Source of the DNA: a bacterium
Lineage (GTDB): Bacteria; ARS69
Assembly: GCA_025774805.1 (NCBI GenBank)
Contig: JALGZR010000037.1
Coordinates: 1 to 32,096 of the forward strand
DNA: 32,096 nt
Reading direction: 5' to 3'
Below are positions 1 through 8,300 of the stretch, one piece after another. Under the pieces are notes generated by a model. The model made no database searches, had not been told where the DNA came from, and saw only the letters and a program-made list of their open reading frames with translations. Each line of letters opens with the position of its first letter. Position 1 is the stretch's first letter. The position numbers were made by a program, and so were the translations under genes.

Positions 1-479
1 TGGCCCGGATGAAGTTCGAGGGAGTCCTCGCCGGGCTCTCCGACCTCCTGACCGGAGCCACCGGCGGTTGCCTCGGCGAGACGAGCGCCGGGCTCCTCAT
101 TCTCTGCGGCCTCGGTCTCGCGCTTCGCCGGACGTTCGACTGGCGGATTCCGGTGGCCATCCTGGTCACGGTGGCGGTGTTCAGCGGGATCCTGCACGCG
201 ATGGACTCGTCCCGCTTCCCGCCCCCTGTCTTCATGCTCCTCTCCGGCGGGCTGCTCTTCGGCACCGTGTTCATGGCCACCGACCCGGTGACCTCGCCGA
301 TCGCACCGAAGGGAGCTCTCGTCTTCGGCGCGGGGGTCGGCTTCCTCGTCGTGCTGATCCGGCTCTTCGGCGGATTCCCCGAGGGAACGATGTACGCGAT
401 CCTGCTCATGAACGCGGCGACTCCTCTTCTGGACCGGCGCACGCAGCCTCTCCCCTTCGGTCGGGGGAAGTCGTCATGA
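1..479 (+). CDS. rnfD: RnfD, C-terminal part (ion-translocating Rnf complex membrane subunit)
   Basis: Partial gene: the frame is open to the window edge, and about 158 residues remain of a family usually a little over 300 long. RnfD is an inner-membrane subunit of the Rnf complex, which couples electron transfer between ferredoxin and NAD+ to Na+ or H+ transport. The stretch GGCLGETSA, followed by hydrophobic segments and DWRIPVA, matches the C-terminal half of RnfD/NqrB proteins. The covalent FMN site of the family lies upstream of this block and is outside the window; the TGAT just before GGCLGETSA aligns with a non-FMN position. The stop overlaps the rnfG start by 4 bases (ATGA), so translation is probably coupled. 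The gene order D-G-E-A implies that rnfB and rnfC lie upstream. Confidence 0.93.
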   Translation, partial: ARMKFEGVLAGLSDLLTGATGGCLGETSAGLLILCGLGLALRRTFDWRIPVAILVTVAVFSGILHAMDSSRFPPPVFMLLSGGLLFGTVFMATDPVTSPIAPKGALVFGAGVGFLVVLIRLFGGFPEGTMYAILLMNAATPLLDRRTQPLPFGRGKSS

Positions 480-1129
480 CGGCGGAGGCGGCGGCTTCCT
501 CGACCCGGTCCGGCCGTCTCGTGGCCACCTTGACCGTGGCCGGGATTCTCTCGGGACTGGTCCTCGTCGGAGTCTACGAGACGACGCTGCCGCGCATCGT
601 GGCCAACCAGACCGAAGCGCTGCGGCGCGCCGTGTTCGAGGTCGTGCCGGGGGCCGCCTCGATGCGCCGGCTCGGCGCGACCGAGACCGGTCTCCGCCCG
701 CTCGTCGAGGACGACGAGGAGGGCGAGGCGATCTTCGGTGCCTACGACGCCGACGGTCGGTTCCTCGGCTACGCGATTCCCGGGGACGGTCCCGGGTTCC
801 AGGACACGATCCGGCTGATCTTCGGCTACGACCCGAAGCGGAGGCTCGTCGTGGGGATGCGCGTGCTCGAGAGCCGGGAGACCCCCGGTCTCGGGGACAA
901 GATCTTCAAGGACGTCGAATTCGTGGAGAGCTTCCGGGAGCTGTCGGTGGACCCCGAGATCGTGGTGACGAAGAGGGGCGCGAGCCGGGCGCCGAACGAG
1001 CTCGACGGGATCACCGGCGCCACCATCTCCTCGAAGGCGGTGGCCAAGATCGTCAGCAGCACGAGTCGCCGGTGGATCCCGCGCCTCCCGGAGCCGGGAA
1101 CGGAGCCGGGGCCGGGAGAGGGGAGCTGA
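476..1129 (+). CDS. rnfG: RnfG, FMN-binding subunit of the Rnf complex
   Basis: 217 residues. RnfG is a periplasm-facing flavoprotein with one N-terminal membrane anchor (about residues 17-35) that carries a covalently bound FMN in the electron path of the Rnf complex. The FMN attachment motif is visible as DGITGATISSKAV, with the acceptor Thr at residue 183, inside a typical FMN_bind domain (about 95-195; 'ETPGLGDKI' is also characteristic). The ATG at 476 is chosen because it overlaps the rnfD stop and is preceded by GGGGGAAG. A longer open frame upstream is only the rnfD shadow. The C-terminus ends in a Pro/Gly/Glu-rich tail (PEPGTEPGPGEG) that looks lineage-specific. rnfE starts 3 bases after the stop. 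Confidence 0.93.
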   Translation: MTAEAAASSTRSGRLVATLTVAGILSGLVLVGVYETTLPRIVANQTEALRRAVFEVVPGAASMRRLGATETGLRPLVEDDEEGEAIFGAYDADGRFLGYAIPGDGPGFQDTIRLIFGYDPKRRLVVGMRVLESRETPGLGDKIFKDVEFVESFRELSVDPEIVVTKRGASRAPNELDGITGATISSKAVAKIVSSTSRRWIPRLPEPGTEPGPGEGS

Positions 1130-1132
1130 GAG

Positions 1133-1792
1133 GTGGCGCACGAGCCGGGTCGCGCCCAGCACGAGTTCGTGAAAGGGCTCTGGAAGGAGAATCCGGTCTT
1201 CGTCCAGGTGCTCGGCATGTGCCCCATGCTCGCGGTGACGAACACGGCGATCAACGCGCTCGCCATGGCCGGAGCGACGGCGTTCGTCCTCCTCGGCTCC
1301 AGCCTCCTCGTCTCCCTGCTCCGGAACCACATTCCCCGACAGGTCCGGATCTCGACCTACATCATCATCATCGCGACGTTCGTCACGGTGGCCGACCTCA
1401 CGCTCAAGGCGATGCTGCCCGCCATCCACAAGGAGCTGGGGGCCTTCATCTCGCTCATCGTCGTCAACTGCCTCATCCTCGGCCGGCAGGAGGCGTTCGC
1501 CTCGCGGAACACGGTTCGCATGGCCATGGCGGACGCGCTGGGGATGACGGTCGGCTTCGCCTTCGCCCTGTTCTGTCTCGGGGCGGCCCGAGAGGTCCTG
1601 GGAAACGGATCCCTCTTCGGCATCTCGCTCTTCGGTCCCCGCTTCGAGCCCTGGGTCATCATGATCCTCCCCCCCGGCGGATTCCTGATGCTCGGACTCA
1701 TCCTGCTCTTCTTCAACTCGATGAAGACCTGGCGACGGCGGCCGGCCGAGATCGGGGGGAGGTCCGAAGCGGTCCGGAGGAGAGCGGCATGA
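1133..1792 (+). CDS. rnfE: RnfE, integral membrane subunit of the Rnf complex
   Basis: 219 residues, about six hydrophobic segments, normal length for RnfE/NqrD. It pairs with RnfA in the membrane, where Cys residues from both subunits hold an intramembrane [2Fe-2S] centre (known for the Rnf/Nqr family). The matching cysteines are visible: C30 in LGMCPML and C113 in VVNCLILG. The conserved N-terminus FVKGLWKENPVFVQVLG supports the start. It begins with GTG, 3 bases after rnfG, with GAG just upstream. The last codons overlap the rnfA start by 4 bases. The C-terminal tail is Arg-rich and presumably cytoplasmic. Confidence 0.93.
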   Translation: MAHEPGRAQHEFVKGLWKENPVFVQVLGMCPMLAVTNTAINALAMAGATAFVLLGSSLLVSLLRNHIPRQVRISTYIIIIATFVTVADLTLKAMLPAIHKELGAFISLIVVNCLILGRQEAFASRNTVRMAMADALGMTVGFAFALFCLGAAREVLGNGSLFGISLFGPRFEPWVIMILPPGGFLMLGLILLFFNSMKTWRRRPAEIGGRSEAVRRRAA

Positions 1793-2370
1793 CCGGCGAG
1801 CTCCTCTGGATCTTCGTGAGCGCGATGGTGGTGAACAACTTCACGCTGTCCTACTTCCTCGGCCTCTGCCCGTTCTTCGGGGTGTCGGGAAGGCTCGACA
1901 CCGCGTTTCGTCTGGGGCTCGCGAACATCTTCGTGCTCGTCATCACGTCGATCTGCGCGTGGGCGCTCGAGCGCTTCGTCCTGCCGCACGCGCCCTATCT
2001 CCGGCTCATCAGCTTCATCGTGGTGATCGCGAGCACCGTCCAGTTCGTGGAGATGGTGATTCGCAAGGTGAGCCCCGCCCTCTTCCGGGCGTTGGGCATC
2101 TTCCTTCCGCTGATCACGACGAACTGCGCGATTCTCGGGCTCGCCCTGTTCCAGACCAATCGCGGGTACGGGCTCGTGCAGGGGCTGGTCTACGCGCTCG
2201 GGGCGGGATCCGGGCTCACGCTCGCCCTCGTGCTCATGGCCGGACTCCGACAGGAGGCGGAGCTGTCGTCCGTCCCCTCGGTCGTGCGCGGGACGGCGAT
2301 GAACCTGATCATCGCGGGCATTCTCTCCATGGCGTTCATGGGATTCGCCGGACTGTTCAGCAGCGCTTGA
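1789..2370 (+). CDS. rnfA: RnfA, integral membrane subunit of the Rnf complex
   Basis: 193 residues, the usual RnfA/NqrE length, with about six membrane segments. The N-terminus (LWIFVSAMVVNNFTLSYFLG) and the block LPLITTNCAILG are family signatures. C27 and C113 are the expected ligands for the iron-sulfur centre shared with RnfE. The ATG at 1789 lies in the ATGA overlap with the rnfE stop, which decides the start; a longer open frame upstream is antigenic noise from the rnfG/rnfE region. The order D-G-E-A is like the rnfBCDGEA arrangement of Bacteroidota and some Firmicutes, and unlike the gammaproteobacterial rnfABCDGE order. Confidence 0.93.
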   Translation: MTGELLWIFVSAMVVNNFTLSYFLGLCPFFGVSGRLDTAFRLGLANIFVLVITSICAWALERFVLPHAPYLRLISFIVVIASTVQFVEMVIRKVSPALFRALGIFLPLITTNCAILGLALFQTNRGYGLVQGLVYALGAGSGLTLALVLMAGLRQEAELSSVPSVVRGTAMNLIIAGILSMAFMGFAGLFSSA

Positions 2371-2389
2371 GACGGTGGATGAGGAGTCC

Positions 2390-2563
2390 ATGCTCGTCCA
2401 TGTCAGCGCGATCGCGGCGCTCGGAGCGACCTGCGGCGCCTGGATTCTCCTTCAGCGTCGGATCGCCCGCGTGGATCCGAACGCTCCCGGCGTTCGTCGG
2501 CACTGCGGCGCGTGCGAGGGCACCTGCGGAGAGACGCTGGACTCTCGCGGCCCTTCGGCTTAA
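2390..2563 (+). CDS. Small Cys-rich single-span membrane protein at the end of the rnf operon
   Basis: 57 residues: an N-terminal hydrophobic helix (about 3-22, with C15), then a short soluble tail with HCGACEGTC, giving C39, C42 and C46. ATG at 2390 is preferred because GATGAGGAG lies just upstream; an in-frame GTG at 2375 would add five residues. It sits 19 bases after rnfA. The architecture (one helix followed by a Cys cluster) is like NqrM (DUF539), the maturation factor that helps assemble the iron site of the Na+-NQR complex, but I cannot show homology. A role in assembling or supplying iron to the RnfA/RnfE centre is inference from position and cysteines. Confidence 0.6.
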   Translation: MLVHVSAIAALGATCGAWILLQRRIARVDPNAPGVRRHCGACEGTCGETLDSRGPSA

Positions 2564-2589
2564 CGTGAGAGGCTAGAAAGGGGGCCACC

Positions 2590-3864
2590 ATGTACCATCC
2601 TCCGGAGACGGAAGCGCTGATCGTCGGGGCCGGGCCCATCGGTCTGTACACGGGCATCTCCCTCGCGGAGAGGGGCGTCCCCCTTCGCATCATCGACGAG
2701 GAATGGCACACGGCGGCCCGCAGCTACGCCCTGGCCCTCCATCCGTACACGCTGACCCTCCTCGACGAGATGGATCTCGCCGACGAGGTCATCGCCCGCG
2801 GCCATCGGGTCGACCGGGTGGTCCTGTACGACGGTCCGGAACGGAAGCTGGAGCTCGATCTCACGGCACTGCGAACGACGTTTCCATTCGTTCTGGTCCT
2901 CCCCCAGAGCTCGTTCGAGGACGTTCTGGAAGAGCGCCTCAAGAGGACCGGCGGCGCCGTGCAGTGGAACCATCGCCTGTGCGGTCTCACCCAGGGGGAG
3001 GACCAGATCTTCGCCCAGATCGGTCGCCTCGGTCCCGACACGCACCAGGCGGAGGACGTCTCGGCGCGATGGGTCGTCGAGGAGACGTTCCAGATCCACC
3101 CCCGCTTCCTCATCGGCGCCGACGGACACCACTCGACGGTCCGGGATCTTCTCGGCATCCCCTACGATCCTCTGGGACCACCCCTGCGCTTCCTCGTGTT
3201 CGAGTTCGACGGCGCTCAGGAGTATCGCAACGAGGTGCGGATCGTCCTTCACGAGGACACCGCCAGCGTCCTCTGGCCGATGCCGGGGAACCGCCTCCGG
3301 TGGAGCATCGGTCTCTCCCGACCCGACGGCCGGGTCGACCGTCGGACCAAGACGCGGATCGCGGTCCCGGCGGGATCGGAGCATACCTTCGAGCCGACGG
3401 CCCAGCTCTTCCAGGAGCTGATCGAAGAGCGCGCCCCGTGGTTCGAGCTCCGCCCGACCGAGTTGCGCTGGTCGAAGACCGTTCCCTTCGAGCCCGGGAT
3501 GGCGGCCAACTACGGTCGGGAACACGTCTGGCTCGCGGGAGACGCCGCCCATCAGACGGGTCCGATCGGAGTCCAGGGCATGAACACGGCGCTGCGCGAG
3601 ACGCGCGACCTGGTGACTCGCCTCGAGGAGATCCTCCTCGACCGCGCCTCCCTGGATTCGCTGCGCGAGTACGAGGAGGCGCACCGCAGGGAGTGGCGTC
3701 ACCTGCTCGGGGCGGAGGGCCCGCCGGTGCCCGGTCCCGAGGCCCCCGACTGGGTCCGTCGTCACGCGGACAAGATCGTCTCGTGTCTTCCCGCGTCGGG
3801 ACCCGAGCTCGACTCACTGACGCGTCAGCTCGGTCTGGACATCCGGACGCCCGTCTCCGCCTGA
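2590..3864 (+). CDS. FAD-dependent aromatic-ring-type monooxygenase (PHBH fold)
   Basis: 424 residues. The three fingerprints of class A flavoprotein monooxygenases are present in order. They are the Rossmann GxGxxG (VGAGPIGLYTGISLAERG, about 9-26), the DG motif (LIGADGHHSTVRDLLG, about 172-187) and the GD motif (VWLAGDAAHQTGPIGVQGMN, about 311-330). Such enzymes use NAD(P)H and O2 to hydroxylate phenolic, quinone-like or related substrates; the substrate here cannot be read from the sequence. The start has a purine-rich leader (AGAAAGGGGGCC). It lies 26 bases after the small Cys protein and may be read from the rnf transcript. It is convergent with the radical SAM gene. Whether it serves aromatic degradation, quinone modification or a secondary pathway is open. 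Confidence 0.85.
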   Translation: MYHPPETEALIVGAGPIGLYTGISLAERGVPLRIIDEEWHTAARSYALALHPYTLTLLDEMDLADEVIARGHRVDRVVLYDGPERKLELDLTALRTTFPFVLVLPQSSFEDVLEERLKRTGGAVQWNHRLCGLTQGEDQIFAQIGRLGPDTHQAEDVSARWVVEETFQIHPRFLIGADGHHSTVRDLLGIPYDPLGPPLRFLVFEFDGAQEYRNEVRIVLHEDTASVLWPMPGNRLRWSIGLSRPDGRVDRRTKTRIAVPAGSEHTFEPTAQLFQELIEERAPWFELRPTELRWSKTVPFEPGMAANYGREHVWLAGDAAHQTGPIGVQGMNTALRETRDLVTRLEEILLDRASLDSLREYEEAHRREWRHLLGAEGPPVPGPEAPDWVRRHADKIVSCLPASGPELDSLTRQLGLDIRTPVSA

Positions 3865-3938
3865 GCGGCGGGCGGGCCGACGAGGGGACGCCTCAGCGGC
3901 GGCTCAACCGGGGACTCCACGGGCGAAGCCGGGGCGGC

Positions 3939-4886
3939 TCAACGGGCGGACCCGAAGCGTCCCTCCCCCGGCGCGAGGAAGAGCTCCCCCTGGTGAACGA
4001 TCTCTCGGAGCCGTCCCGCGGCCACGAGACGATCGACGGCGAGGCTCAGGTCGTCCGCGGACCACGCCTCGAAGGCTTCCGGCAGCTCTTCCTTCCGCAT
4101 CGGATGGCGCCGGAGCGCCTGGAGAAGGAGCTCGTCCGGGGTGGACGAGTCTCCGCGCTTCACCGCCGCGGGGCGGCTCCCGGAGGGTTCCGTCGCACCG
4201 AGCGTCCTTCGGGCTCGTGCCAGGGCCTCTTCGGAAGGGCCCCCGACCCCCGCTTCGGCCGGAGGACGGACCGGCGTGTTCACGAAGACGCGATCGGGGG
4301 CGATCCGGTCGATGGCCTCGCGCAGCGCCCGTAGGGACGCCTCGCCGTCGTTCACCCCCCGCACCAGCATGATCTCGAGCCAGAGCCTTCCCGCGTACTC
4401 CGCGCGGAACCGGACGAGACCCTCCACGACCTGCTCGACGCGGATGGCCCGGTGGGAGCGATTGATCTTTCGGAAGGTCTGCGGATCGGCGGCATCGAGC
4501 GAAGGGATCACGAGGTCCGCGGCGCGGAGATCGTCGACCACGTCGGCACGGTCGAGCAAGCTCCCGTTCGTGATCACCGCGACCGGGACGTCGGTGAGCT
4601 CCTTCGCGCCCCGGATCAGGCGTCCGAGGCTCCGGTAGAGAGTGGGCTCGCCGTTGCCCACGATCGTGATCCAGTCGATCTCCCCGCCGTGCACGGACAG
4701 CGCCCCGGCGAGGTCCCGCAGGATGTCCTCCGGAGGAAAGAAGTCCTTCCGCTCGTTCGTCATGTGCGTGGTGCGCCCGAGCTGGCAGTAGATGCAGACG
4801 TAATTGCACGTCATGAACGGAATCGGATCGACGCCCAGAGACCGTCCCAGGCGGCGGGAGGGTACGGGACCGAAAACGTGGTCCAT
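3939..4886 (-). CDS. Radical SAM protein, COG0731-like, with C-terminal winged-helix-like region
   Basis: 315 residues. The N-terminus (HVFGPVPSRRLGRSLGVDP) and the cluster motif CNYVCIYC (C27, C31, C34, the CxxxCxxC that binds the SAM [4Fe-4S]) place it in the COG0731-type radical SAM family. GNGEPTLY and the later TNGSLL are SAM-binding and barrel motifs. About residues 225-305 form a helical Arg/Glu-rich domain resembling a winged helix. The start is put at the ATG at 4886 because GPVPSRRLG is the normal family N-terminus and GGAG lies 8 bases upstream; a longer open frame (to 4976) would add 30 low-complexity residues. No substrate can be assigned. It converges on the monooxygenase gene across 74 bases. 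Confidence 0.85.
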   Translation of the reverse strand: MDHVFGPVPSRRLGRSLGVDPIPFMTCNYVCIYCQLGRTTHMTNERKDFFPPEDILRDLAGALSVHGGEIDWITIVGNGEPTLYRSLGRLIRGAKELTDVPVAVITNGSLLDRADVVDDLRAADLVIPSLDAADPQTFRKINRSHRAIRVEQVVEGLVRFRAEYAGRLWLEIMLVRGVNDGEASLRALREAIDRIAPDRVFVNTPVRPPAEAGVGGPSEEALARARRTLGATEPSGSRPAAVKRGDSSTPDELLLQALRRHPMRKEELPEAFEAWSADDLSLAVDRLVAAGRLREIVHQGELFLAPGEGRFGSAR

Positions 4887-4968
4887 TCGGGGTCTCCGAC
4901 GGAGGGACGGGAATCGTGGGTCGCGAGGGCACCGCGGGCGCACGGAGTGCCCCGGGGGCCTCGGCCCG

Positions 4969-5018
4969 GCCTGCACTTTGCCGCTGCCGCAGCAGAGGCC
5001 GGTGAGATGTGCAGTCTA
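4969..5018 (-). repeat. Dispersed repeat copy A
   Basis: Read on the minus strand it begins TAGACTGCACATCTCACC and continues with CTCTGCTGCGGCAGCGGC. It matches the copy at 14041-14092 over about 40 of 50 positions. The outer CTGCAC and GTGCAG are inverted, and GCTGCGGCAGC inside can fold, so the unit is palindromic. It lies just upstream of the radical SAM gene. No coding potential is seen. Confidence 0.7.
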
Positions 5019-5130
5019 ATTTAGGATGGCCCCGCCGGTCGGTCCAGACGTCGACCGTACCTCCGGCCTCGGGGCGGACGCGAGCTGGTCGGGCGTCGGC
5101 ACCCCGGGCGCGATTCCCCGATCCCGGGCC

Positions 5131-5162
5131 GTCGGCGGGTGTCCTCCCGGACGCCCGCCGAC
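5131..5162. other. Long stable hairpin (14-bp stem, 4-base loop)
   Basis: GTCGGCGGGTGTCC pairs with GGACGCCCGCCGAC around loop TCCC, with a single T·G pair. It sits in the middle of the 481-base gap, 205 bases before the start of the large secreted protein. There is no T-run on either side and no gene reads into it on the plus strand, so it is not an obvious intrinsic terminator. It may be a leader structure or a relic. Confidence 0.6.
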
Positions 5163-5367
5163 GAGTCGTTTCGGCTTCCGGGGGCCCCTTCTGCGTCCCT
5201 CCGGCCCCTCGCTTCTCCCGCCGCCCCCGCCCCTCGATCCGTCGTGGAGTCCGCAGCCGGGTTCCGGTACGATGGGAGGAGCGTGCTCCCCCCGACTTCG
5301 GTCGCCGGAGAAGCGCCGGGAAGTCCCCGGCCCTCCCCCGCATCCGTATCATCACCGGAGTGACCCC

Positions 5368-8300
5368 ATGAACCACAGGGCCGATGTACACTTCCGCCGC
5401 TCTCACACCCCGGGATTCCGTCTGCTGACTCTCGCCGGGCTGATGATCACCTTCGCGGCCACGACCGTCTCCGCTCTCGATGAGAAGAGTGGCCAAGAGG
5501 TGCCGGATCCGCGCTGGAGCATGATCTACGTCGTCGAAGACGCCGCCCCGGCCGAGGCCGGAGAGGTGATTCGACACTCTTCGCTGGTGGAGCGGGCCCT
5601 CCGCTCTCCCGCTGACTCGCCGGACGTCGCGGTTCTGCCCTCGTCGACCGTGACGCAGAGCGAGAACTCGGTTTTCGTCGACCCGAACAACCCGGACATC
5701 GTGTTCGTGGGGAACAACGCGACCGACTGGCCGGTCACCCAGGTGTACGGCACGGGCGTCTACTGGTCCTTCGACGGCGGCGCCACCTGGACCGGCAACG
5801 ACCAGGGTCCCGGGGGCGTGGGAAACCGGGGCGACCCGGCCGTGACCATCAGCGGGATCGACGGCCGCTGGGCGGTCGGCTACATCAGCAATAGCGGCGG
5901 TATGGGGGTGAGCTACAGCACGAACCAGGGCGGATCCTGGTCGCACCGGGTCATTTCCGGCGCCGGTGGGCTCGACAAGAACCACCTGATGGTCGACAAC
6001 GTCCCGACGAGCGCCCACTACGGAAACCTCTACTCCTCCTGGGTCAACCTCGGGGGCGGGGCCAACGCCGACGACATCGAGTTCTCCCGGTCGACCGACG
6101 GCGGAAACAGCTGGTCCGGTGTGACGAACATCTCCGACGGAGTCTCCGCCGGCTCCCACAACCAGGGCATCAACATCCAGATCGGTCCCGGAGGCGAGGT
6201 CTACACCGCCTGGGCGATCTACGACTCCTGGCCCTCCGACGAGTCGGCGATGGGCTTCAACGTCTCCACTGACGGAGGGGTCAGCTGGACCGGGGAGTTC
6301 CGCTTCCTCACGAACATCCGGGGACACCGAAACACCTCCCTCCCCAACACCAGCATCCGGCGGAACTCCTTCCCCTCGATGGCGGTGGACGTGAGCGGCG
6401 GGCCGAACCACGGTGCGATCTACGTGGTGTGGACGAACATCGGCGTGCCCGGGGTCAACTCCGGGGACGCGGAAATCTACCTCGTCAAATCCACCAACGG
6501 GGGCACCACCTGGGGAACGCCCATACGCGTGAACCAGGATGCCGGCACGAACGATCAGTGGTTCCCGTGGATCTCCTGCGATCCCGTGACGGGACAGCTC
6601 GCGGTGATCTTCTTGGACCGCCGCGAGGATCCGGCGAACGTGCGGGCCCGCGCCTACATGGCCGTCTCGAACGACGGCGGATCCACCTGGGAGGACTTCG
6701 CGGTGGGCGACGTGGAGTTCATTCCCGTACCGATCCCCGGACTCGCCGGCGGCTACATGGGCGACTACATCGGGATGGCGATTCACAGCGGACGGGCCTT
6801 CCCGACCTGGAGCGACAACCGGTCGGGGAACTTCCTCTGCTACGTCTCGCCGATCCTCGTCACGGATCCCACCGATCCGAACCCGCCGACCGACGTCGCG
6901 GGATTCAGCGACTACACGACGCCCACGTCGGTGAGCCTCTCCTGGACCGACCCGACGACCTACGCCGACGGCACCCCCCTGACCGACTTCTCGATCGACA
7001 TCCTTCGGGACGAAGTGTTCCTGGTGAACGTCGACCAGGGGATCGAGAGCCACGTCGATCTCGGATTGACCGACGGCACGGAATACGCCTACACGCTGCG
7101 GACGCGGGACGACATCACCGATAGCCTCAGCGTGGACGTCGTGGTCCGGGTTCACGCCGGCGGCTCGCCCTATCCGGCGCCGCCGTCCGACGCGGACTGC
7201 TCCGCCGACTCGGTGTCGGCGACCATCACGTGGACGAACCCGACGACGCAGAGCGACGGCACCACGCTCGACGATTTCGCGGGGATCCGAATCTACCGGG
7301 ACGGGAACTTCCTCGTCGAGCTCGCCCGGACCCCGGCGGACACCGGGTCGGCGGACTCCTACGTGGACAATCCGCCCTCTGGGTTCCTCTACTCCTACGA
7401 GGTCGCCGCGATCGATTCCGAGTCGCCCGTGAACGAGAGCGATCGGGTGTCGGCGGGGACGTGCTTCGTCGGGAGCGTGCCCGGCATTCTCATCTGGCAG
7501 CCGGCGGACGCGATCTCGCCGAGCGGGAACGAGCTGTTCACGGCCCTTCAGACTCTGGGCGAGAGCGCCTATCTCACGAGCGACCTCTTCGAGTTCGCCA
7601 CCGACCTGACGGTGCACGAGGTCGTGTGCGTCTGCCTCGGGATCTATTCCAACAACCACGTGCTCAACGTGGCCGAGGGCTCCGCCCTCGATGCGTTCGT
7701 GCAGGAGGGCGGTCGACTCTATCTCGAGGGAGGTGACTGCTTCAACTACGACTCCACGTACAACATCCTCCCGATCTTCGGACTGGCCGATGGTCCGGAC
7801 GGGAGCGGCGACCTGTTCGGGGTGATCGGTCAGAACGACCTGGCCGGCTTCTCGTTCGTTTACGCCGGGGGCAATGCCTGGATCGACGAACTCCAACCGG
7901 TGACCTCCAGCGCGATCCTGAAGAACGACTCGAACAGCGACATCGTCGGCGTCTTCAACCCGAGCTACGGAGCCGAAGCCGGCCGGGCGATCGGTGCCTC
8001 CTTCGAGTTCGGGGGCCTCGTGGATGCCGGGGCGGCCCTGCCGCTCGTCGACGCCCATGACCTCGACTATCGCCTCCGTTCGCCGGGACCGTGGGAGGAG
8101 CCGCTACCGGCGGGGCCGAACGCGCTCAAGGAGAGAGAGCGGGCGGAGCTGGACCGCGTGCTTCAGCCGGTGACCGAGCGGGTGGCGAATCCGGGAGCCC
8201 GACGGGATCTCTCCGCCGCGCCGAGGATTCCCGGCGGCATGGGAGGAGCCGCGGCCGCCGCGCGGGCCAACACGAAGGTCGACCTGCTCGCGGCCTACCT

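Larger units (their letters stand above)
4887..5367. other. Intergenic region between divergent genes
   Basis: 481 bases without a supportable gene; open frames here have no family resemblance. It holds a copy of the dispersed repeat (4969-5018), a strong hairpin (5131-5162) and, toward the right end, a weak promoter-like pair for the large secreted protein (TGGAGT at 5245, 17 bases, TACGAT at 5268). The repeat copy lies in the leader of the minus-strand radical SAM gene; read on that strand, its edge contains TAGACT, which could act as a -10 element. Confidence 0.6.

Noticed and set aside
50-62. TGAT in RnfD as the covalent FMN site
   Set aside because: It directly precedes GGCLGETSA. In RnfD proteins the FMN-carrying Thr lies well upstream of that block, so this is a chance match.
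5026-5367. N-terminal extension of the large secreted protein
   Set aside because: The extension is Pro/Arg/Ser low-complexity; the signal peptide and Shine-Dalgarno sit at 5368, so the extension is not coding.
3904-8058. 1384-residue open frame on the minus strand
   Set aside because: It is antisense to the large secreted protein and partly to the radical SAM gene. Its translation is low-complexity Arg/Gly/Asp/Val-rich without any domain; long antisense frames are expected at this GC content.
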